A DNA stretch of 64,000 bases from Tricholoma matsutake (taxonomy: Eukaryota; Basidiomycota; Agaricomycetes; Agaricales; Tricholomataceae), in assembly GCA_026075535.2 (NCBI GenBank), contig AP026539.1, positions 10,106,001-10,170,000 on the forward strand. The letters are read 5' to 3'. This document shows, piece after piece, positions 10,374 to 20,997 of the stretch (position 1 is its first letter; every line of letters starts with the position of its first letter). The position numbers and the translations under genes were made by a program. The notes beneath the pieces were generated by a model. That model searched no databases. It was not told where the DNA came from and saw nothing but the letters and a program-made list of their open reading frames with translations.

Positions 10374-12146
10374 ATGTACGGCTTGCGGTGTAAATATACA
10401 AATCACAAACGGATCACTGCTTGGTGCCTAGCCCGGGATCTTATCCCTCCCTCACAAAATGGATTTCGTGAAGGGTTCAGGACTAATGACAATGTCTTTA
10501 TTCTGAGATGTGCCATTGAGCGGGCCCGTGCCCTTGGTCTCTCCCTATATGTGGTTTTTGCAGACATTAGCAATGCATTCCCCTCTACAGAACAAGCCAC
10601 TTTATGGCTCAAGATGAGGAATATGGGTGCAAGTGGCCATGTCTTCGACTGGCTTCGAATGCTGTACCAAAGAATGTCATATGTGGTGAAACATCGCACT
10701 GAGTTGTCTCAATCATTCTGTGTGACACTAGGAATATTGATTGGTGACAACTCCTCTCCAATCCTATGGACACTATATATGGCTGATTTTCACCTGGATC
10801 CTGACTCAGATGATATCAAACTGGCCGGTACTAGTATAGCAAACCTGGAGCAGGCTGATGACATTATACTCATATCGACAAATCCTAAGGGGGCTCAGAA
10901 AAAGATGAATGCGCTATGGCAGTGGTGTAGCCTAAATTTCATGTTACTCAGTGCAGTGAAATCACTGATCATGATATTTGGACCAATTCCCCACACACTA
11001 CCTCTCTTCCTGTTTGGCGACAAACCTGTCATGTTGAAGACAGAGCAAACATATGTTGGTATAACATTACAGTCTACACAATGCAACATCTTTGCTAAAC
11101 ACTACAAAAATAAAGCAAGCAAAGCTCGATCAGTTGGTAATACAGTGCTAGGTATGGAGTCTATTATAGGCACACTTCCCCCATGGGAGGCCAAGAAGCT
11201 CTATATGGCACAGATTGACCCCCACCTTATCCATGGATATGAGGTTATACTTGATGTCGACCTTCCTCTTCTGGAGAAACTCTCGGATGTGCAAACATCA
11301 TATCTCCGCCGGGTCCTGGGTTTACATAGAAGGTCAATGATAACACCACTGTTTACAGAGACCTCTTTAGTACCATTGTGGTTTCGGAGAATTATACTCA
11401 CTCTTGGTTATCTGTGCTACCTCACAAGCCTACCCACCGAGCGTTATGCAAAGAAGGCATACATGGACTCAGTAAGGCTTGCAAAGGAGAATAAAGCATC
11501 ATGGACAATGGATCTACAATACATATTTCTGAATCTGCCATTCCATGTCCCACTTCCTGACCTTGAAAGCATCACACCTCTTCAAGTGGATGAGGTGACA
11601 AAGCTTTTTAAAGTCAAGATGGAAGCCTATATCCAAAGTGAACTTGAGGCCTCCCCTAAATTGTATCTTCTTCAAAACAGACTTGAACCTGACAAAGATT
11701 GTCCTCCAAGCCATAAGACACTTCATTTCAGACATTACCTCAGTGTACCCAACAGTGTTCATAGAAAAGCACTTACAGGTCTCCTGCTCTCTTCGCATGC
11801 ATTGGCTATAGAACACCTAAGATGGCCAGAACATTGCCGCCCACATGTCCAGCAACAATGGAGATTATGCCGTCTTTGTAAAAATTCGGTGGAGAGCCCT
11901 GAACATGCATTGCTGGAGTGCACCGGCTCATATGAGCTGAATAACCTTTGCAAGAAATTCTCAGACAGAATGTACACTGAGATACCACATTTGCCCTGGC
12001 ATCCCATGGTCTCTTCTATTGATCTATTCAAAATGATATTGAAGGAAAGGACTACCATCAGACTGCTTGCAAAATTTACATATGAAGTGTTAGAGCTCTT
12101 TCAGGCTGTACCAGTCTATGTATCTGAGAATGCTGTATTTGAATGA
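10374..12146 (+). CDS. LINE ORF2-type reverse transcriptase, N-terminally truncated
   Basis: The 590-residue frame starts inside the RT fingers (QNGFREGFRTNDNVFILRC). It continues with motif A VVFADISNAFPS, motif B region GILIGDNSSPILWTLYMADF, and motif C QADDIILIS. The C-terminal third carries a Cys/His module (CRLCKNSVESPEHALLEC), as in many fungal and animal LINE proteins. The open frame is intact to the stop, so this insertion is probably not very old, but the missing 5' part makes it non-functional alone. The ATG at 10374 may lie in flanking DNA; RT similarity begins near 10420. Confidence 0.82.
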   Translation: MYGLRCKYTNHKRITAWCLARDLIPPSQNGFREGFRTNDNVFILRCAIERARALGLSLYVVFADISNAFPSTEQATLWLKMRNMGASGHVFDWLRMLYQRMSYVVKHRTELSQSFCVTLGILIGDNSSPILWTLYMADFHLDPDSDDIKLAGTSIANLEQADDIILISTNPKGAQKKMNALWQWCSLNFMLLSAVKSLIMIFGPIPHTLPLFLFGDKPVMLKTEQTYVGITLQSTQCNIFAKHYKNKASKARSVGNTVLGMESIIGTLPPWEAKKLYMAQIDPHLIHGYEVILDVDLPLLEKLSDVQTSYLRRVLGLHRRSMITPLFTETSLVPLWFRRIILTLGYLCYLTSLPTERYAKKAYMDSVRLAKENKASWTMDLQYIFLNLPFHVPLPDLESITPLQVDEVTKLFKVKMEAYIQSELEASPKLYLLQNRLEPDKDCPPSHKTLHFRHYLSVPNSVHRKALTGLLLSSHALAIEHLRWPEHCRPHVQQQWRLCRLCKNSVESPEHALLECTGSYELNNLCKKFSDRMYTEIPHLPWHPMVSSIDLFKMILKERTTIRLLAKFTYEVLELFQAVPVYVSENAVFE

Positions 12147-12173
12147 TACATCCGCTTCAAAAAAAAAAAAAAA
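10374..12173 (+). mobile_element. 5'-truncated non-LTR retrotransposon (LINE) with poly-A tail
   Basis: One reverse-transcriptase frame is followed 12 bp later by 15 consecutive A residues (12159-12173), the signature of a LINE 3' end. The endonuclease and the N-terminal RT part are missing, as expected of a 5'-truncated insertion. I found no matching target-site duplication at the two edges. Confidence 0.8.
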
Positions 12174-13062
12174 GGAGAAACTCTCAGCGGGGTTCTATAC
12201 CCCTTGCCCATGGTTATAACTGTCCAGTGATTGACGTCGAAGGCTGTTTTGCCCGCTGGAAGTCGTGATCATGGGCCCAAGACAAAGATGTATAATAGTT
12301 AGATAGCTTGCCTGTACTTAATGACATCGGGAAACTCTCGGACCCCTGGCATTCAGCGATTGGACCATGCCAGTAATATACTACTACTACCATTACGGTA
12401 ATTTATACACTATACTGTATAAATACAGTTATATGGTTAATATATATGGTTCTGAAAAACATTTCATTTTTTTAAATATCTTAATGGTTCAGCATATACA
12501 GGTATCACCTCTTTCATCGCAGGCAGTCCATACCTTTGACAGAAAGAGCAATCCTTGACATAGACTAGGAAATATCCAGTACCACATCTATAAGTAATGG
12601 TACCCCAAACTCACCAGCAAGTAACAACACCTGTATGGCAGGTCAAACTTGAACATGACTTGTATATGCACTGGCACAAATATGAGAGCCTGTCAGGAAT
12701 CTGAGGATAAACAGTCCAATGACGTGGACAATCACAAGTGAAAAGGACCATTGGTGGGTGTGGGCCATGTGGCTGTATTGCGCAGCACCAGCCATCAGTC
12801 TGAGCAATTGATGACTCCCAAAACTTGAAATCTGACTTGATGGGTCATGGGTAACTGAAGTACTGACCTATTCTGGATTACAAAAATTGCTTATTTACAT
12901 GGATCCCAAATTTTGGACCTTGGTACACAGGTTTCTGTAACCCCATGCAGTGTTCACACAAGAGATCACTTAGGCAGGTGAATGGAGATGACTGAGAAGT
13001 AATGAGCTCAAGGTGTGGATTAACAAGCTAGGCGATGATGTAGTACTACTAGTGGTGATGAT
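12174..13062. other. Intergenic, nothing recognised
   Basis: Nearly 900 bp of AT-rich sequence without a convincing gene or terminal repeats on either strand. Confidence 0.4.
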
Positions 13063-13249
13063 TAGGGATCTGCATGGGTTTTGTGAACCCATACAGGTTA
13101 TGGGTATGGGTACATGTGGGTATGGGTATGGGTCACAATAGTCCTACCCGTTTTGTACCTAAGACCTGCAGGTTTATGGGTAAAACCTGTCATGGGTACA
13201 GGTATGGGTACAGCATGAAATACCTGGGGGTTACCCATGTAGATCCCTA
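13063..13249. mobile_element. hAT-type MITE, 187 bp, G-rich interior
   Basis: Inverted ends of 17 bp: TAGGGATCTGCATGGGT (13063-13079) and its complement with one mismatch (13233-13249). The flanks carry a perfect 8-bp duplication GTGATGAT (13055-13062 and 13250-13257). Length of duplication and TAGGG-type ends are typical of hAT transposons. The interior is built from repeated TATGGGTA/TGGGTAC units. No coding potential. Confidence 0.85.
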
Positions 13250-13382
13250 GTGATGATGATGGTTCTGGATCCGAGTTGTGGTCCTCTACCCATCAGTAAT
13301 CATGTGTGTGATGAATGTGTGTAAATAAGAGCAATCATTGCACCCTCCCCCCGATAAAAAAATTCAAACCATGACTCTGGAT

Positions 13383-13610
13383 TAGAGAATACCAGGGGTA
13401 ACCCTGGGGTAAAAATTCTCTACCCTTACCCTTACCCTCCAAAACCCTAAAATGTATGACTACTGAGTAGGTCCATACCCTTCCCTACCCCTGCATACCC
13501 TCCCCAAGGGTAGGGGTATGTCAAGGGTAACAACTCCTGTACCCTTACCCCTACCCTCATGTACCCTTCTACTTTACCCTGGGGGTTTTGCATACCCCTG
13601 GTATTCTCTA
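13383..13610. mobile_element. hAT-type MITE, 228 bp, C-rich interior
   Basis: Perfect 18-bp inverted ends TAGAGAATACCAGGGGTA (13383-13400 and 13593-13610). Flanking 8-mers are CTCTGGAT (13375-13382) and CCCTGGAT (13611-13618), a duplication with one mismatch. The interior consists of ACCCTT/TACCCT-type units on the plus strand, in the opposite sense to the G-rich MITE beside it. Confidence 0.8.
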
Positions 13611-13701
13611 CCCTGGATGAGCAGAAATATAGGTTAAAAAAAAGGCACAAGCACAAGTGCATTAAAAACCCCAGTGGGGAAAAGTGACTGGTTGGCAAAA
13701 G

Positions 13702-14105
13702 TGTAAGGGCAACCTTACAGTGTGTGGCACAGAGTGGGAACCAAAGTCAATTCTAGTGCAGTAAATACATGAAATCTCCTACTAACCTTGCAAGGGGGAA
13801 CCAAAGAGAATTCTCTGAGGTCCCCCTTGAAGGGTGCAAAGCCTTATATACCTGAGTATGCTACCTACATGTCACCTATGTGTGGTGGTGCTTTGTGTAC
13901 TACATGTCATCTCCATGAAGGGCAGGTATCTGCGAGGTTGCCATAGGGGACCCCATGGAAAGCTGACCAATCTCCATGAACCTTAGTGGTTCATCCCCTG
14001 CTAGGAGGCATTAGCATGGGGTTATTGCCAGAGACCTGTGGTGAGGGGTGTTGTGAATATCCATCAGGAAACCCATGAGTTTCTGTGGATGGTTGTCCCC
14101 TTACA
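13702..14105 (-). repeat. 3' LTR of element A (404 bp)
   Basis: Minus strand reads TGTAAGGGGACAACC to GGTTGCCCTTACA. A TATATAAGG box lies about 32 bp before CAGAGAATTCTC, the likely start of transcription (near 13810-13860 on the plus strand). The adjacent polypurine tract AGAGAGGGGGGTGA occupies 14106-14119 (minus strand). Confidence 0.85.
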
Positions 14106-14164
14106 TCACCCCCCTCTCTAGGGTGTTGTGACCTCATGATGCTTCTGAATTTGAAGTTGGCAAA

Positions 14165-16684
14165 TCAAATGGTGTGGATCCTTCTTGGGGTGCTGGGGTT
14201 TTCACAGTAGAAATCTGCTGTCAGCTCTGGTGCTGAGACATCTTTCTTGTTGACCCAGGAATGTTCTTCATATCCATAACCTTTCCAGGCCACAAGGTAC
14301 TGCAGTTTGTTGCAGATAATTTGACTATCTCTGATTTGCTCAATTTTGTACTTGAGGACTCCCTCGATGAGTTTGTGTTCTGGTGGGTTTTGTGTGTGTC
14401 TTCCTGGGATTGGGTCCTGTGGTGCAGGGAGTGATTTGACCATGTGGAAAATGGGGTGAATGCAGCTCATGGAGTTGGGCAGTTTAAGATGGTAAGCATG
14501 GCTCCCAGCTGCATGAACTATCAGGTAAGGACCCAGGTAACAATGCGTGAGTTTCTGTGAGGGGCGGGTAGTTTTAATGTCACTAGAGTCCAGAAATACC
14601 TTGTCCCTGGGGGAGTACATGGGGGCTGGAGTTCTTTGTTGGTTATAGTACCTTGCCATATCATCCAATTCATTCTTGGCTTTTGTCAGGGTGGCCTTGG
14701 CCTCTGTCAAAGTCCCTTTCATTTGATCTACAAATTTGTTAACCATTTCTATGTGGGAAGCCACAGTGTTTGGTTCAAAACCCATCCACGGCATTTGTCT
14801 GGTGTCTAGCAGGAACAGAGTGTGTTGAGTTGAGGCATGGACATGGTTGTTGTGGAATTCTCTGAGTGGTAGTAGCTTGTCCCAGTCATCCTGGTGGTCG
14901 CTTATGAAGAGTCAAATGTACTGCTCCAATTCTTGGTTGACGTGCTCAGTTTGTCTGTCAGACTGTGGGTGATAGGCTGTTGATGCAGACTAATGCCCAG
15001 TAGCCTGTAAAGCTCCCTCAGAAATTCTGCAACAAACTGTGGGCCTCAATCACTGAGGATGTTGATCAGCAACCCATGCAGCTTCCATACATTGCTTAGG
15101 AAATGCCACACAGTTTTGAGGGCTGTGATTGTGGTGTGCATTGGCATAAAATGCACACATTTTCCTGTGGAGTTGACTACTACCATTACTGCATCAAATC
15201 CATGAGCTTTGGGGAGCTCTATGATGAAATCAATGGATACTGTATCCCATCTCCCTTCTGGCACAGGCAGCAGGTGCAGTTTGCCCATTGGAGGTCATCA
15301 TTGGATCTTAGTTTGTAGATAGAGGTCACAGGTGGCACAGTACTTGCCAATGTAATGGGACATTTGTGGCCACCAATATGACCTGGACACCAGTTTTAGT
15401 GTCTTCCAATGCCTGGCATGTCTTGCTATCTTCATGTCGTGGTGTTGTTCCACAATTTTCCAGTGGAGTTCTGCATTGTTGGGCATGTAGATGCAATCTA
15501 TAAATAGTAGTAGGCCTTCTGAGTCCTTCTATTCTGTGCTGTGAACAGTTTTCCTGTGGCACTCCTGTAGGGCCTTTGCTGTGGTGGCTACCAAGCCTTC
15601 CTGTTCACTGTTGCAATTTTGCTGCCAGATTTCCCATAGTATATCTCATTCCTCACCTTCCACTGTGATGCCCTCCAAGGCGCAAATGATGAACAGTTCC
15701 AGTTTTAGCAGTGTGACATTGTCATTATCCTTGCTGCCATTGCAGTGGTCTGGTCCTCTTGAGAGTGCATCAGGTTTTCCCATACTTCATCCTGGATGGT
15801 GGTGCAGTGTGAAGTCAAAGCATGATAAATACAGGGACCACGGGCTTGCTGTCAATTGAGTTTGTTGGCTGTCATGAAGTACTCAAGGTTTTTGTGATCA
15901 GTCCAGATCTCTGATTCATGTCAGGATCCTTCTAGGAAATGTCGCCACTCTTCCAGTGCATGGATAATAGCCAACATTTCCTTGTCATGGATCTTGTAGT
16001 TCCTTTCTACCACATTGAGGCTTTTGGAGTAGAACACAATGGGGTGCCATTTGCCATCAGCATCTGCTAACTGAGATAGTATGGCTCCCATCGCAAAATC
16101 CGACAAATCTGCTTTGACTCTGAAAGGTTTTGAGTCTTCCACAAATGCAAGTACCAGCATGGAGGTGATGGATCCATGCAGCTTATCGAAGGCAGTTTGT
16201 TGCTCTGCCATTTCCAAGGTGCTTTAGCACCTGTTAGGTCAAGCAATGTGTGAGCATAATGTGAGAAGTCACAAATGAACCATCTGTAGAAGTTGGTGAA
16301 CCCTAGGAATTGTTGTACTTCCTTTTTGTTCCTGGGTATGGGCCATTCTGCAACTCCAGCTACCTTGACTGGGTCCATCTCAACATGGCCTTCTGAGATA
16401 ATCAGCCCTATGTATTTGATTTTAGTGTGTTCAAATTTGCATTTGTCTGCACATAAGAACAGCTTGTGCTCCCATAGTCATTCCAGTACTATGTGGGTTA
16501 TGCAGTGGTGTTCCACTATGTCTTTCATAAAGATGAGGATGTCATCCAAGTAGATGCAGACTACTCCTTCTGAGATGAGATCTTGGAAGATGTCATTCAT
16601 CATCGTTTGGAAGGTGGCTGGGCTGTTGGTTAGTCCAAACATCATTACCAGAGGCTCAAATAATCCACAGTTGGTCCAAGACAC
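14165..16684 (-). pseudogene. Pol polyprotein fragment of element A (RT end, RNase H, integrase, chromodomain)
   Basis: Frames in order on the minus strand: RT with [16 protein letters not shown] and YLDDILIF (16684-16478); thumb/RNase H with FLGFTNFYRWF and FRVKADLSDFAMGAILSQ (16378-15921); integrase zinc finger with RHARHWKTLKL and the YCATC pair (15562-15298); DDE core with VSIDFIIELPKAHGFDAVM (15288-15046); then the C-terminal part (14794-14165), ending in a chromodomain with YLVAWKGYGYEEHSWV. Several frameshifts and stops separate these pieces, so it is inactive. The first catalytic Asp of the integrase is kept. Confidence 0.85.
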
Positions 16685-16834
16685 TGATAGAAAGGAAAAT
16701 TAGTAATAAAATAAGGAAAAATCATAGAAAATGAAGAATAGAAGGAAATGAAGTGAGGAAAAATATAGGACAAATGTAAAAAATAGGAGAAACACACAGG
16801 GCACCCCCCCCAAGTCCCCCCTAGTCCCCTTACA
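16685..16834 (-). repeat. Truncated 3' LTR of element B (150 of about 436 bp)
   Basis: Near-identical to 24291-24438, in the same orientation. The polypurine tract (minus strand AGAGAGGGGGTGA) abuts its start. Its 3' two thirds are missing at 16685. Confidence 0.88.
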
Positions 16835-16845
16835 TCACCCCCTCT

Positions 16846-19297
16846 CTAAGATGCATTGCCACAATGCATTTGAAATTGCATACAACCAAAGTCAGTGACT
16901 TCAGTGCAGCAGGGTGCCGTCAGTGGAATTCCTTGACTAACCGAGGGGCATTCACATCGGATTCTTCGACCCATGAGTTCTCCTCATACTCATAACCCTT
17001 CCAGTGCACCAAATACTGGAGTTTTCCTCAACACAACCGGCTGTCCAAGACCAGCTCGACTTCATACTGGGGTTCTCCCTTGATCACTGTAGGGGGCGGT
17101 GGTGGACGTGAATGGCATCCTGGGAATGGATCTGGGGGAGCTGGAAGGAGTTTGATGACATGGAAGACTGGGTGAAGTCTGGACATGGAGGCTGGGAGGC
17201 ATAGACGATATGCATGTGCTCCAACACACTTGACAATGGGGAAAGGTCCCAGGAAGCGATGAGCAAGTTTCTTGGATGGATGCATAGTGGAGATGTCACT
17301 GGAGTCAAGATAAACTTGATCACCAACCTTGTACTGAGGGGTCAGGGAATGGCATTGGTTGTAAAAGCACGCCAAGTTGTCCTTCACCTTTTCTAAGGCT
17401 GCCTTTGCCTCCTCCAAGCTATCCTGCATAGATTCTGTGAACTCATTCACCATCTCAATGTGTGAGGGAGTTTGGTGAGGTTCAAATCCCATGCGTGAAT
17501 GCCATCCAGTGTCTAAGAGGAAAGGGGTCTGTTGAGTGGAAGCATGGAAGTGGATGTACTGCTCTAGTTCCTGGTTGACTTGCTCAGTCTGGCCATCAGT
17601 TTGTGGGTGATAGGTGGTTGAAGCAAGGAGTTTGATCCCCAGAAGTCGGTACAGCTCACAAGTGAACTCTGCCATGAACTGAGGGCCATGGTCAGAGAGG
17701 AAAGCACCAAAAAGTCCATGTAATCTCCACACATGGTGGAGATAGAGTTGGGCAGCACCCAGGGCGCTGACAGTGGTGTGAGTGGGAATGAAGTGAGCAC
17801 GTTTTCCCACTGAATCAACTGTGCACATCACCACATCAAACCCATTTGACTCTGGCAACTCCACCACAAAGTTGACACTGACAACATCCCAATGACTCTC
17901 TGGAACAGGAAGAGGGTGTAGCTCGCCAATGGGTTTGTGACAAGGAACCTTGGTGCATAAGCAAAGGTCACAAGTATGACAATACTGACCAATGAGTTGT
18001 GACATTTGTGGCCACCAGTAATTCTGTGAGGTGAGCTCCAAGGTCTTCCAGCATCCAGGATGACCAGCAATCTGTGAGTCATGGTGCTGGGATATGATGT
18101 GCTGGTGAAGGTCTGGGATGTTGGGGATGTAGATGCAATCCCTGAAATACAGCAAGCCCTCCTTTTCAGCCCACTCTGCTGCATGCAAGGAAAGGGTGGA
18201 TCCCTTCCTCAGTTCTTTAACAGCTTGGGCAACAACATCCTCATGTAAACCACTATGGTTTGCATGACAAATGTCATCTAGGATGTCCTGCTCCTTGCCC
18301 TGGAGTGCAATGCCTTCAAGTGCCTGAACAGTGAACAGGTCTGGCTGCAACAACACAATGTTTTGATTGTCATCACTGCCATCCCCATGGTCTGCATGTC
18401 AGGAGAGGGCATTGGTCTTCCCCATGCTGCAACCCAGATGGTGGTGTAAGGAGAAGTCAAATCTGGATAGATACAGGGACCAATGAGCTTGACGATGGTT
18501 CAATTTCTTGGGCATCATAAAGTACTTGAGATTTTTGTGATCCATCCAAATTTCCACCTTGTGTTGGGCACCCTTGAAGAAGTGTGGCCACTCCTCCTTG
18601 TCATGGATCTCATAGTTTTGCTCTACAGCACTAAGGCTTTTGGAGTAGAACACAACAGGATGCCACTTCTGGTCCTCTGGAGACTGCTGAAACAACACGG
18701 TGCACATCACAAAGTCAGAACTGTCAGCTTCTACATGAAAGGGGCACTAATCATCAGCAAAGGTAAGAATGGGAGTGGAAGTGACCATCTCCTTAAGCTT
18801 TTCGAATGCCTCCTGTTGTGCATTATCCCACCTCCATGCCTCCTTTCCTGTCAAGTCAAACAGTGGTCATGCATGATGTGAGAAATCCTTGATAAAACAC
18901 TGATAGAAATTGATGAAGCCCAGGAAAGACTGCACCTCTTTCTTGTTCATGGGTGCACTGTTCACCTTGATAGGATCCATCTCCACCTGACCCTCCAAGA
19001 TAATCAGGCCAAGGTACTCGATCTTGGTCTTCTCAAACTCGCACTTGTCCTGACAAAGGTAGAGTTTGTACCGTCGAAGTCATTCTAGGATGAGGTGCAT
19101 GATGCGATGGTGCTCTTCAACCATGTAAGTGAAGATGAGGATGTCATCGAGATAGATACAACCAACGCCTTCGAGGATGAGGTCGTGGAAGATGTTGTTC
19201 ATCATGGTCTGAAAGGTGGCAGGACTATTAGTAAGGCCAAAGAACATGACGAGCAGTTCAAAAATACCACAGTTGGTACAAAAGGTTGCCTTCCACT
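16846..19297 (-). pseudogene. Pol of element B, part 2: RT palm end, RNase H, integrase, chromodomain
   Basis: RT resumes with [31 protein letters not shown] and YLDDILIF (19289-19080). It is followed by RNase H (VVFYSKSLSAVEQNYEIHDK) at 18710-18399. The longest intact frame, 18356-17028 (442 residues), holds the HHCC finger (HHDSQIAGHPGCWKT, YCHTCDLC), the DDE core (SDHGPQF and YHPQTDGQTEQVNQELEQ) and the integrase C-terminus. The chromodomain ([19 protein letters not shown]) follows after a stop. The first integrase catalytic Asp is replaced (VSVNFVVELPES, where this family has SVDF), so the enzyme would be inactive even without the stops. Confidence 0.85.
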
Positions 19298-19589
19298 TAG
19301 TGTTTTGAAGTCCAGTTTGATATATCTTAACAATGGTTGGACAGATTTTCTTTTCTGAGGGAGGACTCCCCATTATTTTTCATTCTCTATTCACTCCTAA
19401 ATTTTGTGATTATCTTGACAGTGGGTGGCTGAAATCTTTCCATCCCAGAGAGGACCCCCCAGTCTTTTGCAAATTCTATCTCCTGTAATATTTTGGTGAA
19501 TTCTTGGATTTTTCCTGAATTTATAATACAGCTTTTTGAAATCAAAAAAGTTGCAAAAAGTCAGAACCTGACTGGACTTCGAAACACTA
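19298..19589. mobile_element. hAT-type MITE, 292 bp, inserted in element B RT
   Basis: Inverted ends TAGTGTTTYGAAGTCCAGT (19 bp, one mismatch). The flanks carry a perfect 8-bp duplication CTTCCACT (19290-19297 and 19590-19597). Removing the element and one duplication copy joins RT codons in frame, from GDEWK to ATFCTN. Ends resemble those of the 1407-bp element at 19923, so both probably used the same transposase. Confidence 0.92.
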
Positions 19590-19597
19590 CTTCCACT

Positions 19598-19922
19598 CAT
19601 CTCCCTTCTTTATCCTCACATTATTGTAGCCCCAATGGACGTCGAGCTTGGTGAAGTATCGGGCTCCATGGAGCTGGTTCACAAGTTCTGAGATGAGAGG
19701 TAATGGGTAGCAGTTTTTGACTGTGATGTCATTGAGCCTTCTGTAGTCTTGAACTGGTTGAAGTGAGCCATCCTTCTTCTTGACAAAGAAAAAGGGAGAG
19801 GCCATGGGTGACTTTGATGGTCGAATACATCTGGAGGCCAGGTGTTTGCTGATGAACTGGTCAAGCTGTTGCTGTTCATCAGGAGAGAGAGGATAGACCT
19901 TGCAGGATGAAGGAGTTGCACC
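19598..19922 (-). pseudogene. RT fingers/palm segment of element B between the two insertions
   Basis: Encodes [30 protein letters not shown] and [22 protein letters not shown], the canonical RT domains 1-3 of Ty3/Gypsy elements. It lies on the minus strand between two hAT-type insertions and is open over its length. Confidence 0.88.
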
Positions 19923-20500
19923 TAGTGCTTGAAGGTCCAGTCCTAAGGACTGGGTACCAGACCAGACTGAACTGGAAATTGAACCTGTAGGACCAATGGT
20001 CTGGTTCAATGGCTTATCAAAACAGTTTGGTCATTGGTCCTTACTGTTGCTTAAACTTACTAGAACCACCCAGAACCAGTCTGAACTGATTGAGGACCGA
20101 ACTAATGGTTCTTTACTTACATAGGGATATAAACAAAGACTCATATAAATTTAATACTATTTTATTATTCATAGTAACAAAAAAAAACGTTGGGGCAAAC
20201 CCAATGAAAAGATTGAATTGTGAGCTGCTTATATAGTGCAAGGTGAGCATGGACCATTTGCATCTGTTTGCCCACCTCACACAGGTTTTCATTTACATGT
20301 TTACATGTGTTGTAGTTGTTGAACCCTCAACCACCACCGCCATCAATCATGATGCCGCTGCCCCAAAGTAAGTTATCATTCATGTTTTCTTGTTTCTAAC
20401 TTACTAACTAACTTTTTCATTCAGTTTTAATCTTGATAGTGAGACCAACATGATGACAACAACATACGGCACTGCATGACGCAGCTCCCGCCGCCATGCC

Positions 20501-20525
20501 CACAAGCCACTGCTCGTGGGGTGGA
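20501..20525 (+). repeat. Hairpin motif copy 4
   Basis: CACAAGC, loop CACT, GCTCGTG, then GGGTGGA. Six of seven stem positions pair, with one A-C mismatch. Confidence 0.55.
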
Positions 20526-20631
20526 TTGGGGATACTTTGCAACACCAATGACAATGCCAGGTATGTTCCACATCACCCCAACATTGCCACATCACTAACG
20601 ACGCCAGTGACCCAGCACCCACATCCAGCCT

Positions 20632-20656
20632 CATGAGCCATTGCTCGTGGGGTGGA
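20632..20656 (+). repeat. Hairpin motif copy 5
   Basis: CATGAGC, loop CATT, GCTCGTG, then GGGTGGA. All seven stem positions pair (one T-G), although the outer pairs differ from copy 1. Confidence 0.65.
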
Positions 20657-20972
20657 TGGTGGGTGCTAGCTATTGATGAAGGACAACAGGGCTGATGGAT
20701 GATGACTGAGCAAACGAGGCCAATGATGATGCCACGTTTGTGCCACATCACCCCAGTGCTGCCACAAGCAACAACAATGCCAACAGTGACAACAGCAGCA
20801 GCATCGGCATTGGCAATGGCAACAGCAGTGACCCACAACAATGACGACAACTGCAATGGGGATAACAATGACAATACCAACCACAGCCCCCTCCCTCGCT
20901 CAGAGCACGAGATGGAGGGGGCCATTATCTTTCATTTAGTAATGAACATTGCCCAGCAATTACATCCAGCCT

Positions 20973-20997
20973 TGCAAGCCACTGCTTGCAGGGTGGA
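20973..20997 (+). repeat. Hairpin motif copy 6
   Basis: TGCAAGC, loop CACT, GCTTGCA, then GGGTGGA. Perfect 7-bp stem. A further, decayed copy with the tail GGGGTGGA lies at 21094-21120. Confidence 0.65.

Larger units (their letters stand above)
13702..16684 (-). mobile_element. Ty3/Gypsy chromovirus A, 3' half only
   Basis: On the minus strand this holds the end of RT, RNase H, integrase, a chromodomain, a polypurine tract and a complete 3' LTR. The 5' half (5' LTR, gag, protease, most of RT) is missing: at 16684/16685 the RT frame stops abruptly against a piece of element B's LTR. LTR ends TGTAAGGG/CCCTTACA and the polypurine tract are shared with element B, but the LTR body differs, so A is a related but separate family. 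Confidence 0.85.

Noticed and set aside
12159..12173. Poly-A run as a genomic terminator or processed pseudogene tail
   Set aside because: Position 12 bp after an RT stop codon makes a LINE tail the better reading.
10374..12300. Target-site duplication of the LINE
   Set aside because: No direct repeat of the sequence after the poly-A was seen near the 5' edge.
13447..13698. 83-residue minus-strand open frame
   Set aside because: It lies almost wholly within the 228-bp MITE and its repeats; no independent coding evidence.
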